Translations under genes and position numbers: made by a program
From: Reticulascus tulasneorum
Taxonomy: Eukaryota; Ascomycota; Sordariomycetes; Glomerellales; Reticulascaceae
NCBI GenBank assembly: GCA_001557505.1
Contig: LSAX01000001.1
Span: 2,728,001 to 2,792,000, forward strand
Direction of reading: 5' to 3'
Length of the DNA stretch: 64,000 nt
Part shown: piece by piece, positions 49,338 through 59,866 of the stretch
Layout: every line of letters begins with the position of its first letter
Position numbering within the stretch: the stretch's first letter is position 1
Notes under the pieces: model-generated
What the model saw: the letters and a program-made list of their open reading frames with translations, nothing else
What the model was told of the DNA's origin: nothing
The model's database searches: none

Positions 49338-50343
49338 GCCATTATCGAGCGGGAACCAAGGAGGAGAAGGAATATTGGATGGAGAGATAGCAAATGATCC
49401 ATCATCTGGAAAGAATTCAGCAGACTTCTGGGCATCTTGAACGGCATTGAAAAGTTGCTCTCGTCCCTCGCGTGACTGGGGACGAAGGGTGGTTCTAAGG
49501 AAAATCATCGAGGCATATATGAGTTGTAGAGAACGGGTTTATAGTCAATCAGGACAGAGGAATATGTTAGGAACTATCTTCACTACTAGCCGTTAAGACT
49601 TGGTGGAGCACCAGCCGATAAAAGCGAAATGCCCCTTAGTACTTGTCTAGCTTCAGTAACTGCAAGTAAGAGGTGGCGTCAAAGTTATCTAACCTGACCC
49701 CCGAGACTGGCAACCCGAGGGTTCAGACGGCCAATATTCACGTTTCCAAGACCGAAGACGAATGGGGAGGAGATGCACACGAGCTCGGCAAAAGCGACCA
49801 TGCAATCATGACCGTCTTTCCAATAATGAGATGGTATTTGAGTATCCCTTTTGAGTTCTGCTACTACCTATGTTAAGTTACCCTAGTTTATCTGGTCACC
49901 GCCGCTAAGTATCTTTCAAGGTGGAAATAGACGTCATCTCGTAGTTCCCACACTACACTTTCCAACTGAGCTGCTTCCATTCGCCACTAGTAATATCATC
50001 GACGGTGCTGCAAGATGGCCCAACTGCCGCTGCCAATGCCCCGGTTTCAAGTGGACCGGCCACCTGCAGAATTTAGTGAGCATCTCGGCTTAACAGAACC
50101 GCCTCTGCAACCCTGAAGACCACAGCCAAGAGGTGGTGTCTAAAACTCGTCAAAGACTCACATAATCAATTTCTCATTCTCATTCGCCACAATCTGACAG
50201 CCACTTTCTTTCCCGAATACTTCTTCAGAGAAATCTGTTCTCTGAAAACTGCAATTTTCTTTTCCAGGTTCTGTATGCTCAAGTGAGCGGACGGCTTTTC
50301 CCTTTTTTGCATTGGCGATCGGACCCGGGGACTTTCCAAAATC
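49338..50343. other. Intergenic
   Basis: It holds the 3' UTR of the SURF4 homologue and the promoter of the HeLo-pseudokinase gene. No gene was recognised. Confidence 0.45.
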
Positions 50344-52151
50344 ATGGCGGAAGCCATTGGAGCCGTCATTGGCGCGGTGGGCTTCCTGGGCCAGCTGTTC
50401 GACGGCTGCGTCAAGGCATATGGGTACTTTACCACCGCTGCGAACCTGGATCAGGACAGCCAACGGATGCTCTGCAAAGTGCGGATCGAGGAGATGAGGC
50501 TCGTGGTCTGGGGACGGGAATGGGGAGTTGCTGAAGGCAAGTTGGAGGCGCATCTGAAGACGGAGAGCAATCCGCAGATGGCGCAGCTGGCGCACAAGAT
50601 CATGGAGGAACTGTACAACACCGTGACGGATTTCCAGAGGCTGCAGGAGAAGTACGGGCTGGTGGACCAGAGCGGCGCCGTGGAAATGAAGGTCGGGAAA
50701 GAGAAGGGAGGAAAGGTGGCGGAGAGCCCGAACGCGAGCCCGTCCAAGGCGGGAAATGATGGGCCTAAGGGGAGTGGGAAGAGCTCGGGAGAGCCTGTAG
50801 GGAAGGGTTGGAGGAAGGAGTTCACGCTGAGAGCTAAATGGGTCATTGGTGGTATGTCTCCCATACACTCATGAGTGAGAGATCCCCTTGCTGATAGAAA
50901 GCCAATCAGACAAGGATAAGTTCACAAACCTCCTAAGAGACTTGAAAGGTTTTCCTTGTCCCACTCCTTCCATCACGGGGCCTCATAGCTGATTCTCCAT
51001 CAGATTTCAACGACGGGCTAGAACAGCTCTTCCCCCCTTCCAGGCTCCCCAGCCTGCACCGCGCCTGGCGCCACGAGCTCCTCGAGTCCGCGCAGCGCGA
51101 CGTCGGCGAGCTCAGCCTTCTCGAGAACGCCTCCAACGGCGTCTACCCGCAGCTCACGGCCTCCGCCGGCCTCAAGAAACTGCGCATCAACCTCGACGCC
51201 AAGCCCCAGTCGGCCTTCAAGCCGACCTTCGCATTCAAGGTCCCGCGCGCCAGCCTCGACCTGCCGCGCCGGGACCCGAAGCGCACGCAGGGGTCGCACC
51301 AGACGGCGGGCCACGTCATTGTCGAGTGGGTCGACTACGACAAGGAGGCGCTGGACGAGCGCTTCGTGCACGTAAGGCGGCTGGACGACCTGGCGAGGAT
51401 GATGCATTCGGCGTCGGAGCGGCATCCGGACCTGCACACCATTGACTGCGTGGGGTATACGGACGATACGGCGAACAGCCGCTACGGGCTTGTGTATAAG
51501 GCCCCCGATCCGTCCTTCGATACCCTGCATACCCTCATCTCCGGCACCGATCTCAAAACCCCCGACCTGAACGAGCGCATCAAGCTCGCCCACACCCTAG
51601 CCGTGGCCCTCTGGTCCCTGCACTCCCTCGACTGGCTGCACAAATCCCTCTGCAGCACCAACATCCTCTTCTTCCCCTCCGCCTTCTCCCTCGCCGCAAC
51701 CAAGCCCACCGCCAGCGCCGCCACCGTCCCCGACACATCCTCCCCGTACCTCGTCGGCTTCGACGCCTCGCGCCCGGACCTCGACACCGAGATGTCCGTC
51801 GCCAGCCGCAACCCGAGCATCCTGGACCTGCACCGCCATCCTGGCTCGCTGAGCGGGCTGTCGCGGAAGCCCTACTGCAAGAGCTACGATATCTACAGCC
51901 TGGGCCTGGTGTTACTGGAGATCGGGCTGTGGAAGGTCCTGCAGACGTATTATAAGCCGCACTATTCGGCGGAGCGGTGGAGGGACAGAATTATTCTGCC
52001 CGTGCTGGTCCCGGGGCTGGGGAGCAAGACGGGACGGCTGTATCGGGAGGTGGTGGAGAAATGTTTGGGGGCGCCGGATGATATCACGAGTAGTGAGGCT
52101 GGGCAGTTGATGGAGTGGGTTGTTGTTACATTAGAAAGCATACGCACATAG
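50344..52151 (+). CDS. HeLo-domain / pseudokinase protein
   Basis: Three exons (50344-50851, 50910-50948, 51004-52151; the middle exon is only 39 nt; introns 58 and 55 nt) give 564 aa. Residues 1-~105 look like the fungal prion-inhibition/HeLo helical domain: a hydrophobic, Gly-rich first helix (AEAIGAVIGAVGFLGQLFDG) and then a family-like CVKAYGYFTTAANLDQDSQR block with VWGREWGV. In HET-S this domain forms membrane-damaging oligomers that kill incompatible fused cells. A Ser/Gly/Lys linker (~115-160) follows. The C-terminal ~380 residues resemble a protein kinase: a regulatory-lobe-like region, then WLHKSLCSTNILF where kinases have HRD.K..N, YLVGFDASRP where they have DFG, and KSYDIYSLGLVLLEIGLW as the F-helix block. 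The catalytic Asp of HRD and the DFG order are absent, so it is probably a pseudokinase. No amyloid repeat was seen. Confidence 0.88.
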
Positions 52152-53068
52152 ACCAATGCATGACTGTAACTATCCAGATCGACTTCTCGTTCTTGCTTCA
52201 TTGGTGCGCGGCGAATGGTGACTCTGTCTGGGGCATATCGTGGCCATATTGTCCAATTCTAAGTGAACCAAGAAATCTGTATAAGAACCTGTGCATTTTG
52301 AAAGACATTTAATGGATGGCCGTGTCAATCTTCAATCTCATACCAATGTTAGTGCAATCGTCTGTGGATACCTAAAATTTTGCAGGCTAACAACCAAAGT
52401 GAGGCTGAAAAATCGCGACGACTCGCTGTTATACTCCAGGTAGTGATATCACACGGCAAAGGACTATCACTCAAATCGTGATACGAAACAGCTTTAATAG
52501 AAAGCATCCGGGGTATGGCTAACCCCTTGGTTCTTGCATTCTCTCGTAAGAATAACGATTTGCGTGAAGATCTCAAATGAAGGTTATCCACTGGGCAAAA
52601 AGTCACAACGCCCCCATTCCCTAGTAGTATCAAAAGCTCAAGAAGTAAACCAGCGGGACTGAATCATCTCGTCCACGCGAATCAACCGGCTTTTTCCCCA
52701 TAATTCCCATCCGTTGCCAAATTCATATCAAAGTCATGAACTCTCAAGGAGTGGTGAGTCTTTCCGGGCATTTTCAAGCCAAAACCAACGGCGACGACGA
52801 AGAGATGTGTGTAAAATCCGCACGAGAGTTGGTGGGTTAGGATGATACATGAGTAGCCACATCAAGCACAAGCCTGTGGTTGAAGGGTGCTGGGTCGTAC
52901 TCCGTCGGCGAATCGAACAGCGGCTCGGCGTGCGTGCCCTGCCATTGTCGGCTTGCCCTTTCGTAGGATCGTCTTCGGATCCGGAGTAGGTGGTTTTGTT
53001 GGTGAAGACAGAGACGGGCCTGCAGACGAAGTTGATGTCTGGAGGCGAGCTGCGGGCCCGTCGGATTG
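52152..53068. other. Convergent intergenic region
   Basis: 3' ends of the HeLo-pseudokinase gene (+) and the p14 gene (-). Minus-strand frames here are shadows or readthrough of the p14 last exon. No further gene was recognised. Confidence 0.45.
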
Positions 53069-53743
53069 TCAATCGATACCGTGCTGTTTTTTGAGCTGCG
53101 CTAAAGATTCCTTGCGCGCCTCGAGGTCCTCTTTTGACTTGGCCATCTTCTCTGGCTGGTGATATAATACTGCGGGATAGATTAGCATCGATGCGGGGAT
53201 CGGCGATGCGAGGGACTTGATTGATGACATACCGACCAGGTAACGGCTCTGGAAGTTGAAGCCGTTCAGCTTGTCGCAAGCCTGCTTGGCATCCATGACG
53301 TCTTCATAGACAACGAAGGCTGTGCCTTTTGTATTAGATGCGATGCCCTGACGAACCTGTCTGCAGAAATAGTTAGCAACGCACGTTGTGGTCGAGGATG
53401 GGATGCTGGAGGGAGGACGCGGCCATACCGGATTGGGCCGAATTTTCCGAACAGGTCGAACAACTCCTCCGGAGTTACGTTGTAGCTACACGGTGATCAG
53501 TTTCATCTACATCGGCGGTACAGGTAGGACCGGCAAGCATTACCTCAAGTTCTTGACGAACAGAGCGCTGTAGAAAATGTCAGTTCATGTCGTGGCACGA
53601 GGTGTGGTCGGGATTCAAGGGCTGGGCATGGGATGGGCCCGTGTCGTGGCCTGGACGGAAGGACGGGGGACGAAAAAAAACCGAGGCAGGAGGCCGACTT
53701 ACCGGTTCACTTCTGGTGCTAATTTACCGCCGCGACTACTCAT
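53069..53743 (-). CDS. SF3B14: Splicing factor SF3b 14-kDa subunit (p14)
   Basis: Five exons on the minus strand (53743-53703, 53567-53544, 53485-53429, 53360-53233, 53169-53069) join to 116 aa, near the usual ~120. p14 is an RRM protein of the U2 snRNP SF3b complex that contacts the branch-site adenosine. The mature protein reads MSSRGGKLAPEVNR, then RNP2-like ALFVKNLS, EELFDLFGKFGPI, RNP1-like GTAFVVYED, DAKQACDKLNGFNFQSRYLV and LYHQPEKMAKSK, ending KKQHGID; all are strongly conserved with animals. Exon 2 is a 24-nt microexon encoding ALFVKNL and parts of its flanking codons. Introns are 135, 58, 68, 63 nt. Conservation makes the model firm despite the tiny exons. Confidence 0.96.
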
Positions 53744-55208
53744 CTCTCGATGATGATGATGGCACTGGGACTGATGGTGGGTGGTGACCGTTGAGGGAAG
53801 ACTGGACGCGCTGGGTATTGAGGTCGGGGTCGGGATAGATTGGCGAAGTTGATTGATAGAGGAATTGGAAACTGGTAGGCGGAAAATGGGGAACAGGCCA
53901 GTAAATGAGGCAAAGGTGGAGGTCCAGGTGGAGACGTGGGTGGTGTCATGACCACGTGACCTTTGATATCCACTAATTTTATTTTGTTCGAGTTCTCCGA
54001 CCGCATGGCCGTTAGTTATCTCCAGGGCCTTTAGTGCAGCAACGTGCTCTCAGCTCTCTCTCTCTCGGAGGCTCCGCCCGCAGAGGCTGCTAAAAGAGGG
54101 ATCTGTCAAGCGCACTGCAATTGCGCTCATTAAGTTTCGGGCGATAGTTAGCACCTTGACTACGATTCAACGGGGCCCATCTTTCTGTGTCCAGGCTCTG
54201 GCAGCTGGGCTGCTCCAGGACCCTTTGCGAAGCATTTTTGATCAAGTGATGATACTTTGGCATGTTCACTGTCTCGCCCATTTCTTTTGCAATTTAAGGG
54301 TCACGCGATACTAATTTACGCAAAAGTCTGGGGAAGACGGCTGGCTGTCTAACAAGCTCATCTCCCCACTTGTTCATGTCGGTCGGTATTCGTCCCCATC
54401 ACTCTCACTGCAAGGCAAGATCAATTCAATCAAGAGACCTGCAGGAAAATGCAAAACGCACCATTTACTTCTGCTACGTAATTAGGTGGTGGGAGGCTAG
54501 TATCTAGATCAGTAGCTTCTAAATGGACCCGTCTATCCGGCTGTGGGCATGGCATCCTACTCCGAAGGATATCTGCCCTTAGTGTGGTTCTAGCAGCCGG
54601 ACTAGCTCTCGCACCTACGTACGCATTTGAAACATGCGAAATAGTGCAAAGAGTCGAGGAGACGATGTGGACGGAGCAATGAAGATTCTAGTTGTCAGGG
54701 ATGAAGACGAGCGTGACAAGAAATGTTCATCCGTGTCTAGCTGTCGCGGCCCACCTCAAGATAGAGGCCCCCCCCCCCCCCCCCCCCCCGCCCAGGCATG
54801 TGAATTGGCGTATGTACAACAGGTACCACTAGATTTCTCACAGCATGTAACTTCTGCTCGGCTCCGGCTTCATGTTGACCATAGATGCCGGGGGGCCGAA
54901 TATAGATGAACGGCACATACTGACGACGTTCTGATTCCGAAGAACGAACTCGATAAATTGGCTGTCAAGTCCAAATCATCGGCTCCAGAGGCAGATCACT
55001 CCGAGCCACTCGGCGTGGTTTTCCATAACAGCTACTTATGAGCTATCCTGCCATTCACGCCATTTCACCCTTACATCGCCTTCACTACAACCCGACATCA
55101 CCTGCAACGCTCCCGAATGTTTGGATATAAAATTCTCTTTAGCATAGAGACACGCCTCATGCCGCGCGTGTAGCTAGATTTTGGCGACGGATTTCGGTCT
55201 CATCGGCC
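53744..55208. other. Divergent intergenic region
   Basis: Promoters of p14 (-) and the DNA glycosylase gene (+). The region contains a 22-base C run (54768-54789). The frame at 54634-54909 runs through the C tract and is not credible as a gene. Confidence 0.5.
54768..54789. repeat. Poly-C homopolymer
   Basis: Twenty-two consecutive C bases in the region between p14 and the glycosylase gene. Exact length is likely to be unreliable and polymorphic. Confidence 0.85.
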
Positions 55209-56926
55209 ATGGCGTCCACCTTTGAAGACGATATCTTCTCTGGCTTTGACATCGCTCAAGACGCCAAATCTTTCTTGGCCAGCGTCTTTTTGTCCCCGAG
55301 CACACCTATAGCCGAAAGGAAGTCCATATATCAAGCAAGCCTTGTCAGTGGATATGAGGACTGGAACCTGTTGTTAGAATGTGCTGGATCTATTCGACAG
55401 AGGGAGACAGGCAACCCTGATCTCGACTGCCGGGATCTGCTAGCCTTTGTAGGACGCGTAGTGAATCCTGGAACAGTGCCTCGAGGATCGCTGAGTTGGA
55501 AAGACACAGATGCCCTCATCCAAAGTCTCTTTGAATCACTCGAGAACGACTTATCGACGCTGACCACCCCTGCTCCGCATCATGGAAAGCGCAGCGTGGC
55601 GCCAGGAAAGCCCGTCAAGCGCCAGAAACCTACTCTGAGAACAACAACCTCACCGTATTGGGGTGGGCCTAGCGAGGTAGCGGAACAGCCATGCCCTCTC
55701 GTGGGAGATCCGAGCTGTGATGGGGGACGACCAGAAAGCAAGCGCATGCAGGTGCGATTCAGCGACCTTCCAAAAAAAGACTCCTCGAGTGGTGCTTTAA
55801 AAGCCCTCTGCCCATGGATGGCGGCCAGCAGTCCATGGGCAGTGATTCACTCGTGGCCAGGCATGTTGTGGACCCAGATATCTGTACTGCAACACCGTCC
55901 GTTTCTGTAGATAACAGCGGCCTTACCCTAAATGAAAACCATCACTTTGCAGAAGACGAGCTGGTTCGGCTCATTCTGCCTCAGAGGCCGCCTCGGAACT
56001 CATCACTTCGCCCTCCCGGTCCACAGATCCCTACGCCAAGGGCTACTGCCGAAAAGCAACGAAGTAGGAAGTCCGCGGTGTCGCCATACTTCAGTGAAGT
56101 CAAACCGAAGCAGTCACCCAAGCCCGATCGCTCGCCATCGGGGACAATTTCGACGGTCCCGTTTCCGCCCCTGTCCGCTCCTCTCTTTGGACTTATTCAA
56201 GAACAGCTTGCCCACGATCCCTTCTGGCTGCTCATTGCGGTTACATTGCTGATCAAAACAAACGGCAAGCTTGCAATCCCCGCGCTTTATCAAGTGAAGA
56301 CTCGCTTCCCATCGCCAACGCACCTCGCCAGTCCAGATGCGACTGAGCCTCTGACTGACATGATCCGCCACCTGGGCCTTTCTGTGGTCAGAACTGCTGC
56401 ACTGCAGCGTTATGCTCGAGGATGGGCTGAAAGACCCCCGCAAGCCGATGGGAGGTACAGGGTGCGAAACTATGACATCCGGGACGTCCTCCCAGTAGTC
56501 ACAAGAGACAGCATTGATGCAGATCCCAGCTTAGTGGACACTGACTCCATGATGTTTGCGACGACAAGTACCACAGAAACAGATGCTGGCGATGCATGGG
56601 AGATTGGTCACTTAACACAGGGCAAGTACGCCATAGACAGCTGGCGGATCTTCTGTCGAGATGAGCTGCTTGGCCGAGCTCAAGATTGGAATGGAAAAGG
56701 CGCCGCCCCGGAATTCCAGCCGGAGTGGATGAGGGTGCGTCCGGATGACAAAGAGCTCCGTGCTTGCCTGCGGTGGATGTGGATGCGTGAGGGATGGGAA
56801 TGGGATCCGGCGACTGGGGAGCGAACGGTGCTCAGAGGCGAGATGCAGAGAGCTGTGAACGAAAAGAGGGTCGAGTACAATGAGACCGGTGGTTTGAGGA
56901 TATTGGACAAGCCGAGAGCTGACTGA
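55209..56926 (+). CDS. MBD4-like HhH-GPD DNA glycosylase
   Basis: Two overlapping frames (55209-55910 and one open from about 55730 to 56926) make one gene. I join them by a 77-nt intron 55752-55828 (donor GTGCGA, acceptor GGCCAG), giving 546 aa; a frameshift in the A7 run near 55771-55777 is the alternative. The C-terminal part is a base-excision glycosylase of the MBD4/DEMETER-like type: DPFWLLIAVTLLIKTNGKLA parallels the helix that opens the MBD4 catalytic domain, and GKYAIDSWRIFCRDE contains the catalytic Asp in the MBD4 'GKYg.DSyrIFC' context. MBD4 removes T or U mispaired with G, mostly from deaminated 5-methylcytosine. There is no methyl-CpG-binding domain; the first ~290 residues are acidic, then Ser/Pro/Lys-rich. 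An insertion of ~60 residues separates the two catalytic blocks. Nuclear repair is inferred. Confidence 0.85.
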
Positions 56927-57597
56927 ACCTCTTCTTGACTATGCACAGGGATGTGGAACGAGTTGGAGTGTGGTGCTTACTCGGACAACTGCTCAGATAT
57001 GAGATCAAGCTGATACCCGTTATCTTATGAGCTGTAATATATCGTACGCTCGTATCACTTAAGCGGAGAAACACTGGTCTACCAACATTGAATGCATCTG
57101 GTCTTCCCATGCGTGCTTGTCACGCGACGGTAAGGCTCGGATCGGAATGGTCAGATCTCACGAGTTGTAGACCCTGAGGATCTTGCTGTGATTGGACATC
57201 GGCCATGCAGCTCAACCAGGACAGATGGATGCTAATACCCACGCGGTAATTACATCTATGGCTAGGCACATTCCAAGCTGCACGTACCCGTCGGCGCGAC
57301 ACTTGTCACGAGATGCTTGGAGAGGAAGGTCGAGAACCCGAACAACCAGTAAAGTTTTCATGCCCCGCATCTGCAAAGCCCACCTCCCATGGGGCTTACA
57401 TGCAGCAGGATCATTGGGGATACTACCAACACACTAGACTAAGGTAATGACTACTGCTAGTTCAGGAAAGTTCACCCCCACCATCGGGATCGGTTATAAC
57501 TGTGACTACTATCCCCTCATGAAGTTGTCATCGAGGGGGTGGCGCGCTCCGTGTTAGTCCTCTCACCTCCTCCAGCTCTCCAACAACATCTTCCGAA
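56927..57597. other. Intergenic
   Basis: It lies between two rightward genes and holds a 3' UTR and a promoter. No gene was recognised. Confidence 0.45.
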
Positions 57598-58546
57598 ATG
57601 GGGTCGCAAATCGACCATCAGGACGAGTTTACGGTGCTCGTCACCGGCTTCGGCGTATGTATAACACCGCCAATTGCTATATAATCTATAAAATAAAGGG
57701 CCCAGGAATGAATGCCTGCCCGGGCGCTGGTACTGACTGTTGCTGAGTTGGGTCCTGGTGTGCTAACCACTGATTGACCAGCCTTTTAAAGCCCAATATC
57801 CCGTCAATCCGTCCTGGGAAATCGCCCGCTCCCTGCCCGCGTACCTCCCCCCATCACGGGCCAAAGAACCGCGGGGCGCCTCGTCGCGGCCGCTGCCGCC
57901 AGTGCGCATCCTCGTGCATCCCGAGGCGGTCCGCGTCAACTACCAGGTTGTGCGGGAGCTGGTTCCGACGCTATGGGATCCGGCCAAGGACCGGAGGATC
58001 GATCTCGTGGTACACATCGGCATGGCGGGGCCGCGCATGTTCTACTGCATTGAGCGGAAGGGCCATCGGGACGGGTACAATATCGTGGATGTTGATGGGG
58101 AGAAGCTGGAGGACGAGGAGCGGAGGAAGAAGCTGGGGGAGAAATGGATATGGTACGGGGTCCCACCGGAGCTGGAGACGGATCTCGATATGAAGGACAT
58201 CCTGCACAGATGGCAGAGACACAGTCCGGTGAGTTATGGGAAACCAAGACTACGAGAAGCGTAGACGCTTATCACAACATAGGACGATCTCGACCTCCGG
58301 ATCTCTGACGACGCGGGGCATTACCTCTGCGACTTTATCTACTACTCCAGTCTCGCACACCTCTGGAAGGCGCAGGAGCACCGGCGCGTCGTCTTCCTCC
58401 ATGTTCCCTCGGACGCATCGAACGAGGCGGTGAAGCAGGGCAGGGAGCTGGTGGTACAGCTAGTCAGGTCTATCGTCGAGAGCGAGCTCAGCCAGAAGCG
58501 CGACCTCACCGTAGACGACAGCATTGGTGTTGAGCTGAGAGTATGA
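57598..58546 (+). CDS. Pyroglutamyl peptidase I (peptidase family C15)
   Basis: Three exons (57598-57654, 57782-58228, 58283-58546; introns 127 and 54 nt) give 255 aa. The enzyme removes N-terminal pyroglutamate from peptides in the cytosol. The first exon ends VTGFG and joins PFKAQYPVNPSWEIA, recreating the family's 'tGFgPF....NPSw' start. The cysteine-protease triad inferred by family position is E67 (in HPEAVRVNY), C184 (in DDAGHYLCDFIYY) and H208 (in VFLHVPSD). LVVHIGMAGPRMFYCIER is the second conserved block. Bacterial and animal enzymes are ~210 aa; the extra length is an internal segment rich in acidic and charged residues (DGEKLEDEERRKKLGEK), common in fungi. Confidence 0.94.
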
Positions 58547-59438
58547 GATGAGTAACCGCATCGAGGAGGGGGAGTCTTGGGACACATTTTCACGCCTTAT
58601 GAGAACTTGTTTCAATTACCTTGTAAAAAGGTCACTTACGTATGGCTTGCTCAGCATTGTGCGGGCATCCTAGGCCTAGAGGTCCAAAGGCCGGGTTCGC
58701 AATAGGGGGGGGGTCAATCACATCATTTTGAATACCCCTCTTTAAAGAACGGGGTTCGAGATCTCGAGTTTTGACCCGCCTGTATGCGGATGGGGTAGTG
58801 ATCTGACAGCCCTGTGCGTGTGCTGAGTCGGTCTCGCTATTCAGCGACTTTAATAAATCCTACTGAGAAAGCTGGGTAACACAGCCTACGCATAAGCCTT
58901 CAAGCCTTCACATCTCCTCTTCCAGGCCACACACAATCTTCTCACCGAGCCCCGCCACTAGTCTCGGCGGAGGAGTCTGTAAGTGTAAATGTCACATGTT
59001 GGGCGACCGCGCCATGCGGGTGCTAGCGGGGTATATGTGCTCGATCATGCAATTCTTCCGAGACGAATGAGACCAATGTCAGGCTCTTCTTCCATGAGAC
59101 GATACTGCTCTACATATTCGGACTATTGCGTCTCTGAGCAGCGAGGTTATTCAAGGTTTCTCAATGGCCCGTAGCCTAGCACGCCGTTAAGGACTAGTTA
59201 TGAAATACTGTCATGCTATAATGTATCAGTGGCAGATAATGTTCAGATAGGCGAATAGGCCGGAGTCCCTGGGATGGTCTCCAAATGTAGCATGCAAGCC
59301 ACAGGCAATCGCCTACGACACCACCAATCCCGAATCTGAAGTCCTGCATCAGAAGGCCTGTGCACGCCACCCACCAGATCTCAACGTCCCGAACATCTTC
59401 ACCATAGCCCACGTGGCCAGGCAGTCTCATCTCCAACG
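58547..59438. other. Intergenic
   Basis: It holds the 3' UTR of the peptidase gene and the leader of the next small gene. No gene was recognised. Confidence 0.45.
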
Positions 59439-59776
59439 ATGTGTACAAAAGCAACCTGCGACTCCTGCAGTAAGTCCAACTTGCGACTCGTGACAGGACC
59501 GTCCAGAATAAGCTGGTCTGAAGCCTCCGTTATCTAGATAAACCGTCGTGGTGGGGCTGCGGGAAGCATGTGCCCCAGACCCTGGACAAAGTTCCCCAGC
59601 AGGACAGGTGCGACTGCGACCCGAAGATCCAGCGGGACGATAAGACTTACCCGCCCATGGCGAAGAACGCAGACTGGCTGATCCGGAATGCTGCGAGCGT
59701 GGTGCTGTGGACTCGGGGGAAGAGGGCGGCATGGTCGCCTGAAGGGGTGGTGGAGGAGCCGCTTGACAAGAAGTGA
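59439..59776 (+). CDS. Small Cys-rich, zinc-binding-like protein (89 aa)
   Basis: Two exons (59439-59469 and 59538-59776; 68-nt intron with perfect GTAAGT donor and TCTAG acceptor) give 89 aa. The first exon is only 31 nt and encodes MCTKATCDSC; the join gives CDSCNKPSWWGCGKHV, followed by RCDCDPK. The pattern C-x2-C ... W-x-G-C-G-x-H ... C-x-C within the first ~35 residues looks like a compact zinc site. Short fungal proteins starting in this way are widespread to my knowledge but have no assigned role. The C-terminal half (KNADWLIRNAASVVLWTRGK) is less Cys-rich and ends LDKK. It is convergent with the RBR ligase gene: stop codons are 90 bp apart, so the 3' UTRs must nearly abut or overlap. 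Confidence 0.75.
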
Positions 59777-59866
59777 GGACAGTAACATGGTTTTTGGTTT
59801 ATTTTCTATATATTTATCTATGGCCTAGGCATGAGTTGGAACCATGGGATGTAATGATACCCTTCC

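Noticed and set aside
54634..54909. 91-aa frame through the poly-C run
   Set aside because: The proline run is created by the homopolymer and no conserved residue surrounds it.
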